64,000 nucleotides of DNA from positions 84,491-148,490 of the forward strand of contig PADB01000009.1 in NCBI GenBank assembly GCA_002700365.1. The letters run 5' to 3'. This document shows, one piece after another, positions 38,600 to 48,503 of the stretch. The DNA is from Kordiimonas sp. (GTDB lineage: Bacteria; Pseudomonadota; Alphaproteobacteria; Sphingomonadales; Emcibacteraceae). The notes under the pieces were generated by a model that worked only from the letters and a program-made list of their open reading frames with translations, was not told the origin of the DNA and searched no databases. Within the stretch, counting starts at the first letter, position 1, and each line of letters opens with the position of its first letter. The translations under genes were made by a program, and so were the position numbers.

Positions 38600-40879
38600 G
38601 TGGACAATCGTTTCACACAGTTTGATGATAAAATACGGAATTTAATTGAACTGGCTCAGGACAGCTCAAAAGAAAGCCGCACGTTACTTTTTCATCATAT
38701 ATGTGATCTGTTTTTGCAGGGCCGCGTCCCGAATGCCAAAAGCCAGCGGCGCATGTTACGGGAAATTATGTATGAACTTCTCTCCCGGGTTGATTTAACC
38801 GTCCGCCGGGAAATTGCCGCCCAGATATGTGATATTTCCAATCCCCCTTCAGATCTGGTGCAGGTTTTATCAGAAGACGAAATTGCCGTGGCGGGCCCCC
38901 TACTCGACCGGGCGATTATCCCCGACGAACAGCTCATTTACATTATTCGGCATGGCAGCGAAGCCCACCGCCTGCGCATCAGCCGTCGTTTTGGCCTGTC
39001 CCCCATGGTCAGGGCTGAACTCGAACGGATGGAAAGCAAAACCCAGGCAACCGGTGTGGAAAGCGAAGATGACAGCCCTGCAATGGCACCGGAACTTCTG
39101 GACGAACAAACCACTGCGGATATTCTGTCAATTATACGCCAACAAGTGACACAGGAACAAAACGACCTGATGAGGCCTGATACATCCACGCATGATGTTG
39201 AGCATAAGGTTCCGCAAGGCGGCCCAAGCCACCCTGAAGGGCAGTCCCCAAAAGGTACGCCCCCCCCCGCTTCAACACATCAATTTCACCGTCCCCTCGC
39301 CCGTAGTATTCAGGAACTGACACAATCAGACCCCACGGGCAACACGGCATCAACAAAAAAAGATCAACAGAAAACGGGCGTCACCGCATCTGAATATGCC
39401 CCTCAGACTCATACGGCCTCTCGCCAAACACCGCCTGAGGACACACCCCCGTCGTTACACCCCTCTAATGAAAATCGCCGCCCACAACAAACAACAAACA
39501 CGCAAAAGCCCACTGCACCGGAAACACCTTCCCACGATCACAAGCCCAAGGTCACATTGGTCGGCGAAGACCCCGGTTTGCAAAAAGACATAAATGCGCG
39601 GCTGCATGATATTCAATCCACCTCCCAACAGCAGGCCGATTACGGCCGTGCATCCGCAGATTGGTACTGGGAAGTTAACCGCGCCGGCACCGTCAGCTTT
39701 ATTTCCGATCAGGCTTTTGTCCCCTTTGGCCGCCCGCCACAAGCCTTGGTCGGTGAATATTTTGCCGATTTATGCCAAATTGCCGCGACCGAATTATCAG
39801 AACACAATCCCCATGATGGTTTTGATGAACTTTTTGAAAAACGCAGCTCTTTCCGTGACATCCCCTTTACGGTGATTTCTGCAGATGGTCTGGCGTCTTC
39901 CTGGTTATTGAGCGGCGTTGCCGTATTTGATACCCATTCCGGCCGCTTTCGCGGCTTCCGTGGCAGCGCCCGACAGGACCAGATGAAACTGTCCGATGAC
40001 ATCACAGATGACACGAATACGCCCCCCGCGCCAGAAGACGCCGCCGCCCGCCAAATGACGATGCCCGCCAATGGCACAGACGGCACTACTCACCCGCTTC
40101 ATATCCCAGAAGCAGCAGAAACCGGACATACTGATCACTCTCCACAAGTCGCCGCTCATCAGGCGGTAGAGATGATGCAGCAACTGAGTCACGAATTTCG
40201 CACCCCGTTAAATGCCATTATCGGATTTTCAGAAATGATCGACACAGAAGCGTGGGGGCCCATTAATGACCGCTATCACAAGCAAACCCACAATATCTTG
40301 TCTGCAGCCCATAATTTGAAAAATGTCGTGAATGACATTCTGGACGCAGCAAAGCTGGATGCACAAATAGAAGAATTACACCCTGAGTCTTTTTCCTTAA
40401 AGGCACTGCTTAAAGACTGTCTACAGACAATAGAGGCCGAGGCACGAGACAGGCGCGTAAGCATAGAAAGTGGTGACAATAATATTGATGTTATCGTTCA
40501 CAATGACCCGAAAGCCATTGCCTTTTGCATTACGAAAATGCTAATCGCCTCCATAGAAGGCGCACAGGCGGGGGACAGCATGTCTTTATCTATTTTGGTC
40601 AACAGTGATGGCCATATTAGAATCGAAACTCCCCTTCTCGGCGAAAAAATAACAGATTCAGAACAGGAAAACCTGTTTATCGAACCTGATTTCCTCGACA
40701 AAAAAGACAATAATAGACCTGCACCGGATATTTTTTCAAAAAAAATTGGCCCCGGTTTCGGGCTAGCCATCGCCAGGAAAATGGCCGAACGTCTTGGCGG
40801 CACACTGAATGTCGTCAGTCAGGACGGGCTGGTCACTCATCTGGCCCTGCAAATAAGTAACCTGCCAAAAAATCCGTAA
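38600..40879 (+). CDS. DUF2336-type PAS sensor histidine kinase with degenerate ATPase domain
   Basis: The N-terminal ~150 residues (ESRTLLFHHICDLFLQGRVP, VRREIAAQICD) resemble the helical-repeat DUF2336 domain of alphaproteobacteria. A long Pro/Thr/Gln-rich linker (about 200-340), a PAS domain (350-455, WYWEVNRAGTVSFISD) and a HisKA domain follow, with His531 in LSHEFRTPLNAIIGFSEM. The ATPase region is poor: the N-box position reads AIAFCITKMLIASIEG without the usual NLLxNA pattern, no DxGxG box is visible, and only GPGFGLAIARKMAERLGG survives. It may be a pseudokinase or phosphatase-type signalling scaffold. It is cytoplasmic and lies just upstream of the pilus operon. Confidence 0.8.
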   Translation: MDNRFTQFDDKIRNLIELAQDSSKESRTLLFHHICDLFLQGRVPNAKSQRRMLREIMYELLSRVDLTVRREIAAQICDISNPPSDLVQVLSEDEIAVAGPLLDRAIIPDEQLIYIIRHGSEAHRLRISRRFGLSPMVRAELERMESKTQATGVESEDDSPAMAPELLDEQTTADILSIIRQQVTQEQNDLMRPDTSTHDVEHKVPQGGPSHPEGQSPKGTPPPASTHQFHRPLARSIQELTQSDPTGNTASTKKDQQKTGVTASEYAPQTHTASRQTPPEDTPPSLHPSNENRRPQQTTNTQKPTAPETPSHDHKPKVTLVGEDPGLQKDINARLHDIQSTSQQQADYGRASADWYWEVNRAGTVSFISDQAFVPFGRPPQALVGEYFADLCQIAATELSEHNPHDGFDELFEKRSSFRDIPFTVISADGLASSWLLSGVAVFDTHSGRFRGFRGSARQDQMKLSDDITDDTNTPPAPEDAAARQMTMPANGTDGTTHPLHIPEAAETGHTDHSPQVAAHQAVEMMQQLSHEFRTPLNAIIGFSEMIDTEAWGPINDRYHKQTHNILSAAHNLKNVVNDILDAAKLDAQIEELHPESFSLKALLKDCLQTIEAEARDRRVSIESGDNNIDVIVHNDPKAIAFCITKMLIASIEGAQAGDSMSLSILVNSDGHIRIETPLLGEKITDSEQENLFIEPDFLDKKDNNRPAPDIFSKKIGPGFGLAIARKMAERLGGTLNVVSQDGLVTHLALQISNLPKNP

Positions 40880-41118
40880 CATATTGTTTTTTAATGTGAA
40901 ACGTAGTAGCCCCCCTACCGGCCGCGCATACATATATTATCACGCGGCAAATAGATAAAATTTTAATCAAATTCGCCTTTATTTTTAGCAGTATTTTCTC
41001 GGCTTTTTATGCAATAAACTATTGATATATTTAGATAATTTAGAACAACGGATTAACGTTTTGTTTACACCTCTCCTGCATATTGTAGCCATCACAACTT
41101 GGCAGATGGAGAAAAACC

Positions 41119-41304
41119 ATGAAAACTCTTATTCATAAATTACGTAAGTCAGAAAAAGGTGCAACTGCGATCGAATACGGTCTGATTGCTGCTCTGGTTG
41201 CTGTTGCAGCTATTGGTTCTATGGGCGCTATTGGTGACGGCGTAGGCGAAGCCTTTACAGACGTTAAGACTGAGCTGGCTAACGAAGGCTTTGACGGTAC
41301 TTAA
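41119..41304 (+). CDS. flp: Flp pilin (major subunit)
   Basis: A 61-residue prepilin. A short basic leader (MKTLIHKLRKSEKG) is followed by the cleavage site and Flp motif G-ATAIEYGLIAALVAVAAI. The prepilin peptidase encoded downstream should cut after the Gly; the conserved Glu-Tyr pair marks the Flp class of type IVb pilins. GGAG precedes the ATG. The 239-bp gap before it contains TTAA-N7-TTTA (41053-41067), one base short of a CtrA site; pilin genes are CtrA targets in Caulobacter. First gene of the Tad locus. Confidence 0.95.
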   Translation: MKTLIHKLRKSEKGATAIEYGLIAALVAVAAIGSMGAIGDGVGEAFTDVKTELANEGFDGT

Positions 41305-41334
41305 GATCCGTTATTGCTAACTTAAACGGCATAC

Positions 41335-41367
41335 ACGCCCCTGTCATGACCGTCATGGCGGGGGCGT
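41335..41367 (+). terminator. Hairpin between the two pilin genes (partial terminator)
   Basis: ACGCCCC (41335-41341) pairs with GGGGCGT (41361-41367), with a further TCATG/CATGA-type pairing inside, followed by TTGTCTT. Its place after the first pilin suggests attenuation, giving more pilin than assembly mRNA. Confidence 0.6.
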
Positions 41368-41408
41368 TTGTCTTCCTGCCCCTACCCTTAAAGTTAAAGG
41401 AGACTGAA

Positions 41409-41618
41409 ATGCGTACCCTCACATACATACGTTTCCTGCAAAACCTGTTGCAACGGGACCTGCGCCATAATCAGACCGGGGCCACCGCGATCGAATATTC
41501 CTTGACACTCGCCCTGATTATTCTGGCCTATATCGGTATCGCCAGCGACGTTGGCCAAAGCCTCTTTCAAATTCTTGATACCACAGTGAATTGTATGGAC
41601 GGGAATTGCGAAGATTAA
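41409..41618 (+). CDS. Second Flp-type pilin (minor pilin candidate)
   Basis: A 69-residue prepilin with leader RTLTYIRFLQNLLQRDLRHN and the motif TG-ATAIEYSLTLALIILAYI. It differs from the first pilin by a longer leader and by an acidic tail with two cysteines (NCMDGNCED), which could form a disulfide. It may be a minor pilin or tip component. AAAGGAG lies six bases before the ATG at 41409; the frame is open further upstream but overlaps the hairpin. Confidence 0.88.
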   Translation: MRTLTYIRFLQNLLQRDLRHNQTGATAIEYSLTLALIILAYIGIASDVGQSLFQILDTTVNCMDGNCED

Positions 41619-41851
41619 TAGTAACGGATGCGCATGGTGGCGCGTCTGCCTCCACTCTAACATATGGCTTACCACGGGCCCTGTTAGCGGCGGTGCTGCC
41701 TTAATCTAAATTCGTGATTTTTATCCATTAAGGCCACAAAGACATTGCCACAAACCTCTAGCCTCCCGTGACAATGGCGTCTTTTTTCGCCGTTAACCAA
41801 AAACACACCACCGCTCTGTATAAAGATCATAAGAATAAACGGAGTCTCATT

Positions 41852-42379
41852 GTGTTGGCCACTAACATGCCTCTTATATGTATCACGCTTTTTGCTTTGA
41901 CCATGGTCTGGGCATTGGTGTCAGATGTCAGAGCCTATCTTCTTTCAAACCGTCTCTGCCTGACCGTCGCCGCCCTTTATCCCCTATATATAATGAGTCT
42001 GTGGTTCAACAACGCCGCCCCCGGTGGCACTGACCTATTGATCACGCTCTTTATCGCATTGATTATTTTTGCCGTGGGCGTCGTCTTGTTTGCGCGCGGC
42101 ATTATGGGCGGAGGAGACGTCAAATTGCTGCCGGTTGTAGCATTGTGGGCTGGCCCTACATTCGTCTTACCATTTTTATTCATCACCTCGATCATTGGCG
42201 GGCTGGTTACGCTGTTCGTTCTGGCCCAATACGGCTTAAAACGCTCAAACTTTCTGAAATCTTCACCGGATGTAAACCTTCCGTCCCCTAATATGGCAGA
42301 AATACAGGTTCCTTATGGCGTTGGAATCGCCGCTGGCGGACTTTTTGTCGCCTGGCAACTTTCCCAGCCATGGATTTAA
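41852..42379 (+). CDS. cpaA: Prepilin peptidase CpaA/TadV
   Basis: A small A24-family aspartic prepilin peptidase with about six membrane helices. The two catalytic aspartates are Asp25 (VSDVRAYLLSNRL) and Asp89 in the GxGD motif (MGGGDVKLLP). It processes the two Flp prepilins and probably the TadE-like pseudopilins. I chose the GTG at 41852, which has GGAG seven bases upstream and gives 175 residues, normal for CpaA; an ATG at 41768 would add 28 non-conserved residues. Confidence 0.9.
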   Translation: MLATNMPLICITLFALTMVWALVSDVRAYLLSNRLCLTVAALYPLYIMSLWFNNAAPGGTDLLITLFIALIIFAVGVVLFARGIMGGGDVKLLPVVALWAGPTFVLPFLFITSIIGGLVTLFVLAQYGLKRSNFLKSSPDVNLPSPNMAEIQVPYGVGIAAGGLFVAWQLSQPWI

Positions 42380-42424
42380 AACACGCCCACAGGGCAACAC
42401 AACGACAGGCATATAGGTAAAGCC

Positions 42425-43282
42425 ATGAATATAAATATGAGAAGTGTACTACTGATCCTTGTCGCGCTCGTCATCGCTGGGATTACAGCACTTATGGCCC
42501 GCAGCCTGGTGAGTTCAGAACCCACTCAGCTAGCTACCGAAGGGGCCCCTGCGCCAAAAGCCCAGAGCACCCAGTCTATTCTGGTCACACGTGAAGACCT
42601 GCAGGCCGGACATATTCTGCAGGCGGGCGATCTTCGTTGGGTACCGTGGCCAGAAGAAGGGCTGAACAAACAATATATTCAAAAGTCACAAGGTAAAAAA
42701 CGTGATGCCTTTGCGGGAGCCGTCCTGCGTAACAGCATCATGAGCGGTCAGCCGCTGGTCGAAGATTTTGTCGTACGCCCTGGCAACCGCGGCTTTATGG
42801 CTGCCGTCCTGACACCCGGCGCACGGGCAGTGTCTATTAAGGTCAACGCGACGACTGGTATTGCCGGGTTTATCTTTCCCGGCGACCATGTTGATGTGAT
42901 CCTAACCCACCAGATTCCATCCCCTGGCGAAGACCGCTCTTCCGTGCAAGCGAGTGAGACAGTCTTGAGCAATATTCGCGTTTTAGCCATCGACCAACGC
43001 ACAGAAAATACCAATAACACCCCCAGCATTGGTAAGACCGTCACCGTTGAAGTGACCCCGAAGGATGCCGAGAAAATCGCATTGGTTAGCAAGTTAGGGG
43101 AATTGTCCCTCAGCCTGCGGTCTTTAGCTATTGACAAAGACAGCGCAAAACAGCGCGAAAGTTATACCTGGGACAGTGAGGTCAGCAAATTGCTGCCCGG
43201 TTCCGGTTCCGGAGGTCAAAGTTTCAAAGTGAACGTTGTCCGCGGCAAGGAAGTAGAAGCCTTGGGCTTCAGGAGGCAGTAA
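42425..43282 (+). CDS. cpaB: Flp pilus assembly protein CpaB/RcpC
   Basis: A 285-residue protein with one N-terminal membrane helix (SVLLILVALVIAGITALMA), an SAF domain (ILVTREDLQAGHILQAGDL) and an RcpC-type domain (RAVSIKVNATTGIAGFIFPG). CpaB acts in the periplasm with the secretin. It ends three bases before the cpaC start region, so the two are cotranslated in a tight operon. No odd features. Confidence 0.93.
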   Translation: MNINMRSVLLILVALVIAGITALMARSLVSSEPTQLATEGAPAPKAQSTQSILVTREDLQAGHILQAGDLRWVPWPEEGLNKQYIQKSQGKKRDAFAGAVLRNSIMSGQPLVEDFVVRPGNRGFMAAVLTPGARAVSIKVNATTGIAGFIFPGDHVDVILTHQIPSPGEDRSSVQASETVLSNIRVLAIDQRTENTNNTPSIGKTVTVEVTPKDAEKIALVSKLGELSLSLRSLAIDKDSAKQRESYTWDSEVSKLLPGSGSGGQSFKVNVVRGKEVEALGFRRQ

Positions 43283-43285
43283 TAA

Positions 43286-44734
43286 ATGTTTACCGGGCTT
43301 AAAAAAACAACAACATGGGTTTCTATCGTTGCCGGCATTATGATGGCGACAGGCCTCACCCCTGTCCACAGCATCACCAGTAGCCACGCGGCAAATGTGA
43401 TTAACCCCGACAATGCACGCATCAACGTGGAAGTCAGCAAAGGGACGCTGATTAAATTAAAGCATCCCGCCAATAACGTCTTTATCGCTGACCCTGACAT
43501 TGCAGACATTCAGGTTAAATCACCAACGCTTGTTTACGTTTATGGTAAAAAACAGGGTGAAACCAGCATTTATGCCGTCTCTGAAAAAGACACTATTCTC
43601 TATAGTGGCGCGGTGACTGTACATCATAATCTGGGTAACCTGCGTGAAGCTATCAGCAGCGTCATGCCCGATGCCCGCATTGATGTGAAAGCCTATCAGG
43701 GGCTTCTGGTCCTCACGGGCCATGTTGACTCTCCCGAAGAGGCGGAAGAAGCCCGCACCATGGCGGAAACATTCATCGGTAAGAAGCACACTATCATTAA
43801 CCGCGTTAATGTCGCCACCCCGACACAGGTCAATTTACGTGTTAAAATTGCCGAAGTCGGCCGCGATACAATGAAGCAATTGGGCTTTAACTGGGAAAGC
43901 TTCCTCAGCAGCGGCAATGCGACTGTGGGTATCTTCCAGGGGGCCGATGTCTTTGATGTTGTCCCCAGCGTCTTTGACCCGACCCAGCCTGTACGGGAAA
44001 TTTTTACAGGTAATCAGGGTACCAACAGCATCTACGGCTCATTCCAAACGGGCAACCTTGATATCAACGGGATTATTGATGCCCTGGAAGAAGAAGGTGT
44101 TCTGTCAGTCCTGGCCGAACCTAACCTGACCGCTCTTAGCGGTGAGCAGGCCAAATTCCTTGCGGGTGGTGAATATCCGATCCCAACACTGGATGATGGT
44201 GAAGTTGTTATTGATTATAAAGAATTCGGCGTCAGTCTGGAATTCATGCCGACCGTTCTGGATGATAAGAAAATCAACCTAAAGGTCAAACCGGAAGTCT
44301 CTGAACTGTCTTCCAGTGGTGCAATTACGCTAAACGGTTTTAACATTCCTGCCCTGTCCACACGTCGTGCAGAGACCACCGTTGAATTGGGGTCTGGTCA
44401 AAGTTTTGCCATTGCTGGTTTGTTGCAAAATACCATGACCCGTGATCTGGGCAAAATTCCAGGACTTGGCGATCTGCCGATCCTGGGGGCTTTATTCCAG
44501 TCCGACCGCTTTCAACGTCGTGAAACCGAACTGGTGATTATTGTCACGCCGTATATTGTGCGCCCCCACAAAGATAGTCAGATGGCATTACCAACAGATG
44601 GGCTAAAGGCCCCAACGGATCTGGAACGCTATCTGAAAGGCAAACCGTACAAATCCACCCCGCAAGGCAATATGCCTAGTGCCCAATCCCCCAAAGGCCA
44701 GTCTATTACGGCCGCAGGCTTTATGCTGAATTAG
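43286..44734 (+). CDS. cpaC: Flp pilus outer-membrane secretin CpaC/RcpA
   Basis: A 482-residue secretin. A signal peptide is followed by a pilus/secretin N-domain (VEVSKGTLIKLKHPANNVFI), a BON-like domain (about residues 110-170, LVLTGHVDSPEEAEEARTMA) and the C-terminal secretin ring domain (VLAEPNLTALSGEQAKFLAG, GLGDLPILGALFQSDRFQRR). It forms the outer-membrane channel for the Flp pilus. GGAGG lies nine bases upstream. Intact and of normal length. Confidence 0.95.
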   Translation: MFTGLKKTTTWVSIVAGIMMATGLTPVHSITSSHAANVINPDNARINVEVSKGTLIKLKHPANNVFIADPDIADIQVKSPTLVYVYGKKQGETSIYAVSEKDTILYSGAVTVHHNLGNLREAISSVMPDARIDVKAYQGLLVLTGHVDSPEEAEEARTMAETFIGKKHTIINRVNVATPTQVNLRVKIAEVGRDTMKQLGFNWESFLSSGNATVGIFQGADVFDVVPSVFDPTQPVREIFTGNQGTNSIYGSFQTGNLDINGIIDALEEEGVLSVLAEPNLTALSGEQAKFLAGGEYPIPTLDDGEVVIDYKEFGVSLEFMPTVLDDKKINLKVKPEVSELSSSGAITLNGFNIPALSTRRAETTVELGSGQSFAIAGLLQNTMTRDLGKIPGLGDLPILGALFQSDRFQRRETELVIIVTPYIVRPHKDSQMALPTDGLKAPTDLERYLKGKPYKSTPQGNMPSAQSPKGQSITAAGFMLN

Positions 44735-44749
44735 GAAGGAGGCCCCCTC

Positions 44750-45430
44750 ATGAAAACGCGTATTTTATCCCTTCTTCTGGTTATATTCTCAGCAGGCTTG
44801 TTGACGGCTTGTGCAGATAGTAACGGCCATTGGTCTGACGCGGAAACGCGCAAACGCAGCACCGTAGAAATGGTAAGACTAAGCCATCCGCTTTATTTTG
44901 CAGAAGGCTCTACTGAATTATCAGCAGCCCAAAAACAATCATTGCAAACCTTTTTCAGGGATATCAATGTGGGCTATGGTGATAGCTTATCAATGGATGT
45001 CCCCTTGGACCATGCCGGTCATGTTTCGGATATCGACCAGAAACGCCACGCATCTATCGCCGAATATCTTAAAAAACGTGGCCTCATGTTGTCAGCAGAA
45101 TTCACCCCATACGGCATTGCATTAGCCCCTGGGAATGCCCGCCTGGTGGTCAGTCGCTACACTGTGGAACTCCCCAAATGCCCGGACTGGCGACAGGATT
45201 CATCGCCCAATTATGCGAATGCAACAACCAGCAATTTCGGCTGCGCCCATGCGACAAATCTGGGCCTGATGGTTGCAAACCCCAAAGATCTGGTGGTTGG
45301 ACAGACATATGACGGCCCCCATGCAGCCGTGGCCGCCAAAGCCGTCAATAAGTATATGAGCGGCGGCAAAAAGAAATCCTCATCCACCAAAACCAAGACC
45401 AGCGCCTCTAGCGGCGGTGGCCAGAAATAA
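44750..45430 (+). CDS. cpaD: Flp pilus assembly lipoprotein CpaD
   Basis: A 226-residue lipoprotein with lipobox LLTAC. The CpaD pattern is seen in RLSHPLYFAEGSTELSAAQK and in the C-terminal CPDWRQDSSPNYANATTSNF followed by GCAHATNLGLMVANPKDLV. It probably works with the secretin at the outer membrane. The tail is Lys/Ser/Thr-rich. A very strong AGGAAGGAGG ribosome binding site precedes the ATG. Confidence 0.92.
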   Translation: MKTRILSLLLVIFSAGLLTACADSNGHWSDAETRKRSTVEMVRLSHPLYFAEGSTELSAAQKQSLQTFFRDINVGYGDSLSMDVPLDHAGHVSDIDQKRHASIAEYLKKRGLMLSAEFTPYGIALAPGNARLVVSRYTVELPKCPDWRQDSSPNYANATTSNFGCAHATNLGLMVANPKDLVVGQTYDGPHAAVAAKAVNKYMSGGKKKSSSTKTKTSASSGGGQK

Positions 45431-45442
45431 GGGCGGATAACG

Positions 45443-46684
45443 ATGAATATGATCGCAAATTTAAAAAATACTGTAAAAAAGAATGATGCCGAAACGGTAT
45501 TTGGGGCCTTTGTCTGTGATGACGATGTCACCAAAACACTGCTTCCCGTCATCAATGAACGCGATTGGGACCCCGGACAGATTAAATCCGGTGGCATTGA
45601 AAACGCCATCCGCACTTTAGGAGCCGTACCTTGCCCGCAATATCTGATTGTGGACGTCTCTAATTCCGCAGACCCGCTGGATGATGTCAATGCACTGGCT
45701 GAAGTTTGTGAACCTGGCACCATGGTTATCGCTATTGGCACCGCAAATGATGTGGACCTTTACCGTGAATTGCTAGCGTCCGGTGTTCAGGAATATCTGC
45801 TAAAGCCTGTCAGCGAAGATGCACTGCGAACCGCGTTACTGGATGCCGAACATGCCTTGCGCCTGCCCTTGGATAGCGAAGGCGAAAAATCAGATTCAGT
45901 GGAACAAAAACTGGTCGCGGTTGTTGGTATGCGCGGCGGTGTCGGCACCAGCACGATTGCCTCCAGTCTGTCATGGTTGCTGGCCAATGATAAAGACCAT
46001 AAAACAGCCCTGCTTGATCTGGATATTTACTTCGGGACTGATGCCTTAACCTTCGACATGGAACCCGGACGCGGTCTGGTGGATGCATTGGAAAATCCCA
46101 GCCGTGTTGATGGTCTGTTTTTGGAACGTGCGGTCCTGAAAGAAAGCGACAACCTGTCTATTTTAGGGGCCGAAGCCCCACTAAACGATGCGGCTTATAC
46201 GGATCCGGCAGCCTTGTCTCACTTGCTCACAGAATTAAAGGGCAACTTCACCTATGTGATCATGGATCTGCCCCGGAACATGGCAGCAGATTATCCCCTG
46301 CTCCTGTCAGAAGCCGACCAAATTCTTGTGGTGGCGGACCTCACGCTCCCGGCAACACGCGATACTATTCGCTTTTTGTCCTATGCAAAGGAAATTTCAC
46401 CCGGGGCCGATGTCCGCGTCATCATTAACCGTACTAACGGGCCCGGCCTGGTTGAAGTAGACCAGAAGGATTTCGGAGCCTCTATCGAACGTAAGGTCAA
46501 TTGGCTGATTCCATCTGATTATAAAACCATGGTTGCGGCGTCCCGCATGGGTAAACCCCTCCCCCAGGCGGCAAAAGGCAGTAAGCTCGTCACCGCTATC
46601 CGTCAGATGGCTGACGACATCGTGGGTGAGGATTTCGCCCCGACCAAGAAACCTTTCTGGAAAAGCTTTTCGCTGCAAAAATAG
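45443..46684 (+). CDS. cpaE: Pilus localisation ATPase CpaE/TadZ
   Basis: A 413-residue protein with an N-terminal receiver-like domain (about 15-140) lacking a clear phosphorylation pocket, and a C-terminal MinD/ParA-type ATPase. Its deviant Walker A reads MRGGVGTST (residues 163-171), lacking the usual lysines, as is common in TadZ. LLDLDIYFGTDALTFD and VIMDLPRN follow. CpaE places the pilus machine at the cell pole in Caulobacter. Operon member, 12 bp after cpaD. Confidence 0.93.
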   Translation: MNMIANLKNTVKKNDAETVFGAFVCDDDVTKTLLPVINERDWDPGQIKSGGIENAIRTLGAVPCPQYLIVDVSNSADPLDDVNALAEVCEPGTMVIAIGTANDVDLYRELLASGVQEYLLKPVSEDALRTALLDAEHALRLPLDSEGEKSDSVEQKLVAVVGMRGGVGTSTIASSLSWLLANDKDHKTALLDLDIYFGTDALTFDMEPGRGLVDALENPSRVDGLFLERAVLKESDNLSILGAEAPLNDAAYTDPAALSHLLTELKGNFTYVIMDLPRNMAADYPLLLSEADQILVVADLTLPATRDTIRFLSYAKEISPGADVRVIINRTNGPGLVEVDQKDFGASIERKVNWLIPSDYKTMVAASRMGKPLPQAAKGSKLVTAIRQMADDIVGEDFAPTKKPFWKSFSLQK

Positions 46685-46700
46685 GATTACGTAAGCAACA

Positions 46701-48503
46701 ATGAAACCAGCAGCTTTTGGACGCAGAACAGGAACAACAGGACGTGGTGGCCCCCGCCGCGCCAGTGGTGGTTTTGGTCGCCAAAATCTAAAACCCGGCA
46801 CTGAAGAAACTACGGCAACCACAAGCAGCACTCCTGCTAAGCCCAGCAAAAAACCACAGCCTGCCCCTGCGGCCAGTGCCTCAAACGCCAGTGCCGTTGA
46901 CCGGGCTTATGATCTGATTGAGCCGCTATTGGCGGAACATTTTGATCTGGCCACTGTTGCCGATATACCCAAAAGCGATATTTCTGAATCCCTGGGCACA
47001 TTAATTTCCGAGACGGCCACGCAGCATAATCTCGACCTTAATGATCTGGAAGTGCGGGACCTTGTTACCGTGCTTCTCAATGACTTACTGGAAGAAAAAG
47101 TCCCAGAAGCTCTTGCCGCTGCAGAACAGAGCAACAGCGATGCTGAACAAGACAATGTGGTCGACCTGAAACAGGAAGACGACCTTATTGCCCAACGCCA
47201 GGCTGCAACTGTTCAAAATAACGAACAAAAGCAGAAGGCCAGCCAGGAAAGCGTTAATGAGGCAAAAGAAAAGCTGCAACCCTTGCTCCTGGAATACATT
47301 GATGCCACCGCAGCCAATGAGATGGATCGCAGTGAACTGGCTGAACAAGTTAGTGAAGCCATAAGCGAATTAATGGTTCAGGAAAAAATAAACCTGAACC
47401 TGCGTGAACAACGCGAATTGGTCAACATGCTGCTGCATGACATGTTGGGACTGGGGCCACTGGAGCCGCTGCTGGAAGATGAAAGCATAACCGACATTAT
47501 GGTCAATGGGCCGAAACAGGTCTATATCGAAAAGAATGGTAAATTAACGCTCAGCGATATTCACTTTCGCGATAATCAGCATCTTTTGAATATCTGCACC
47601 CGGATTGTGTCATACGTCGGGCGCCGTGTTGATGAAAGCTCCCCCATATGTGATGCCCGTCTTGCGGACGGTAGCCGTGTCAATATCATTATTCCGCCAC
47701 TCGCCATTGATGGACCATCCATATCAATTCGTAAATTCGCCAAACAGAAAATTACACTGGATAAGATGCTGGATTACGGCAGTGTCTCCCACAAAATGGC
47801 CACTGTCCTGAAAATCGCGGGTGCCGCCCGCCTGAATATCGTGATTTCCGGTGGTACCGGTTCTGGTAAGACCACCATGCTCAACGCGCTATCGCGCATG
47901 GTTGACCAGGGTGAACGCGTCGTCACCATTGAGGATGCCGCGGAACTGCAACTGCAACAGCCCCATGTGGTGCGTCTGGAAACCCGCCCCTCCAACCTGG
48001 AAGGCAAAGGTGAAATTTCCATGCGTGATCTTGTGAAAAATGCCCTGCGGATGCGGCCAGACCGCATCATTCTGGGGGAGGTCCGCGGCCCGGAAATGGT
48101 CGATGTTTTGCAAGCTATGAACACTGGTCATGATGGGTCTATGTGTACCCTTCACGCCAATAATCCACGCGAAGCATTAAACCGAATGGAAAATATGGTG
48201 GGAATGGCTGACCTGAATTTGCCATCCCATGCAGTAAAAACACAAATTTCCGGCTCTGTTGACCTCATCGTACAGGTCTCCCGGATGCGTGACGGTAAAC
48301 GCCGCTGTCAGGCCATTACCGAAGTGGTCGGCATGGAAGGCGACGTCATCACTACACAGGATTTATTTACCTATGTCTTCACGGGTGAGGATGCAGAGGG
48401 CAACCTCACTGGCGAATTCCGTTCCACGGGTGTACGCCCCTATTTCATGGACAAGGCCACCTATTTTGGTCTCGACCGCGCATTAATGGAGGCCATGGCA
48501 TAA
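46701..48503 (+). CDS. cpaF: Pilus assembly ATPase CpaF/TadA with a duplicated N-terminal helical domain
   Basis: A 600-residue secretion ATPase, over 100 longer than typical CpaF. After a Gly/Arg- and Pro/Ala-rich tail (1-65) comes a helical segment (68-132, [11 protein letters not shown] through [13 protein letters not shown]), then an acidic/Gln-rich linker, then a second similar segment (188-250, [11 protein letters not shown] through [12 protein letters not shown]). The catalytic core follows: [20 protein letters not shown], Walker [10 protein letters not shown] (384-392), [20 protein letters not shown] with the Walker B and His boxes. It powers pilus extension and retraction. Its stop overlaps the tadB start by one base (TAATG). 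Confidence 0.95.
   Translation: MKPAAFGRRTGTTGRGGPRRASGGFGRQNLKPGTEETTATTSSTPAKPSKKPQPAPAASASNASAVDRAYDLIEPLLAEHFDLATVADIPKSDISESLGTLISETATQHNLDLNDLEVRDLVTVLLNDLLEEKVPEALAAAEQSNSDAEQDNVVDLKQEDDLIAQRQAATVQNNEQKQKASQESVNEAKEKLQPLLLEYIDATAANEMDRSELAEQVSEAISELMVQEKINLNLREQRELVNMLLHDMLGLGPLEPLLEDESITDIMVNGPKQVYIEKNGKLTLSDIHFRDNQHLLNICTRIVSYVGRRVDESSPICDARLADGSRVNIIIPPLAIDGPSISIRKFAKQKITLDKMLDYGSVSHKMATVLKIAGAARLNIVISGGTGSGKTTMLNALSRMVDQGERVVTIEDAAELQLQQPHVVRLETRPSNLEGKGEISMRDLVKNALRMRPDRIILGEVRGPEMVDVLQAMNTGHDGSMCTLHANNPREALNRMENMVGMADLNLPSHAVKTQISGSVDLIVQVSRMRDGKRRCQAITEVVGMEGDVITTQDLFTYVFTGEDAEGNLTGEFRSTGVRPYFMDKATYFGLDRALMEAMA

Noticed and set aside
45211..45741. 176-codon antisense frame over cpaD/cpaE
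   Set aside because: It lies opposite two intact operon genes and shows no signal, domain or ribosome binding site.
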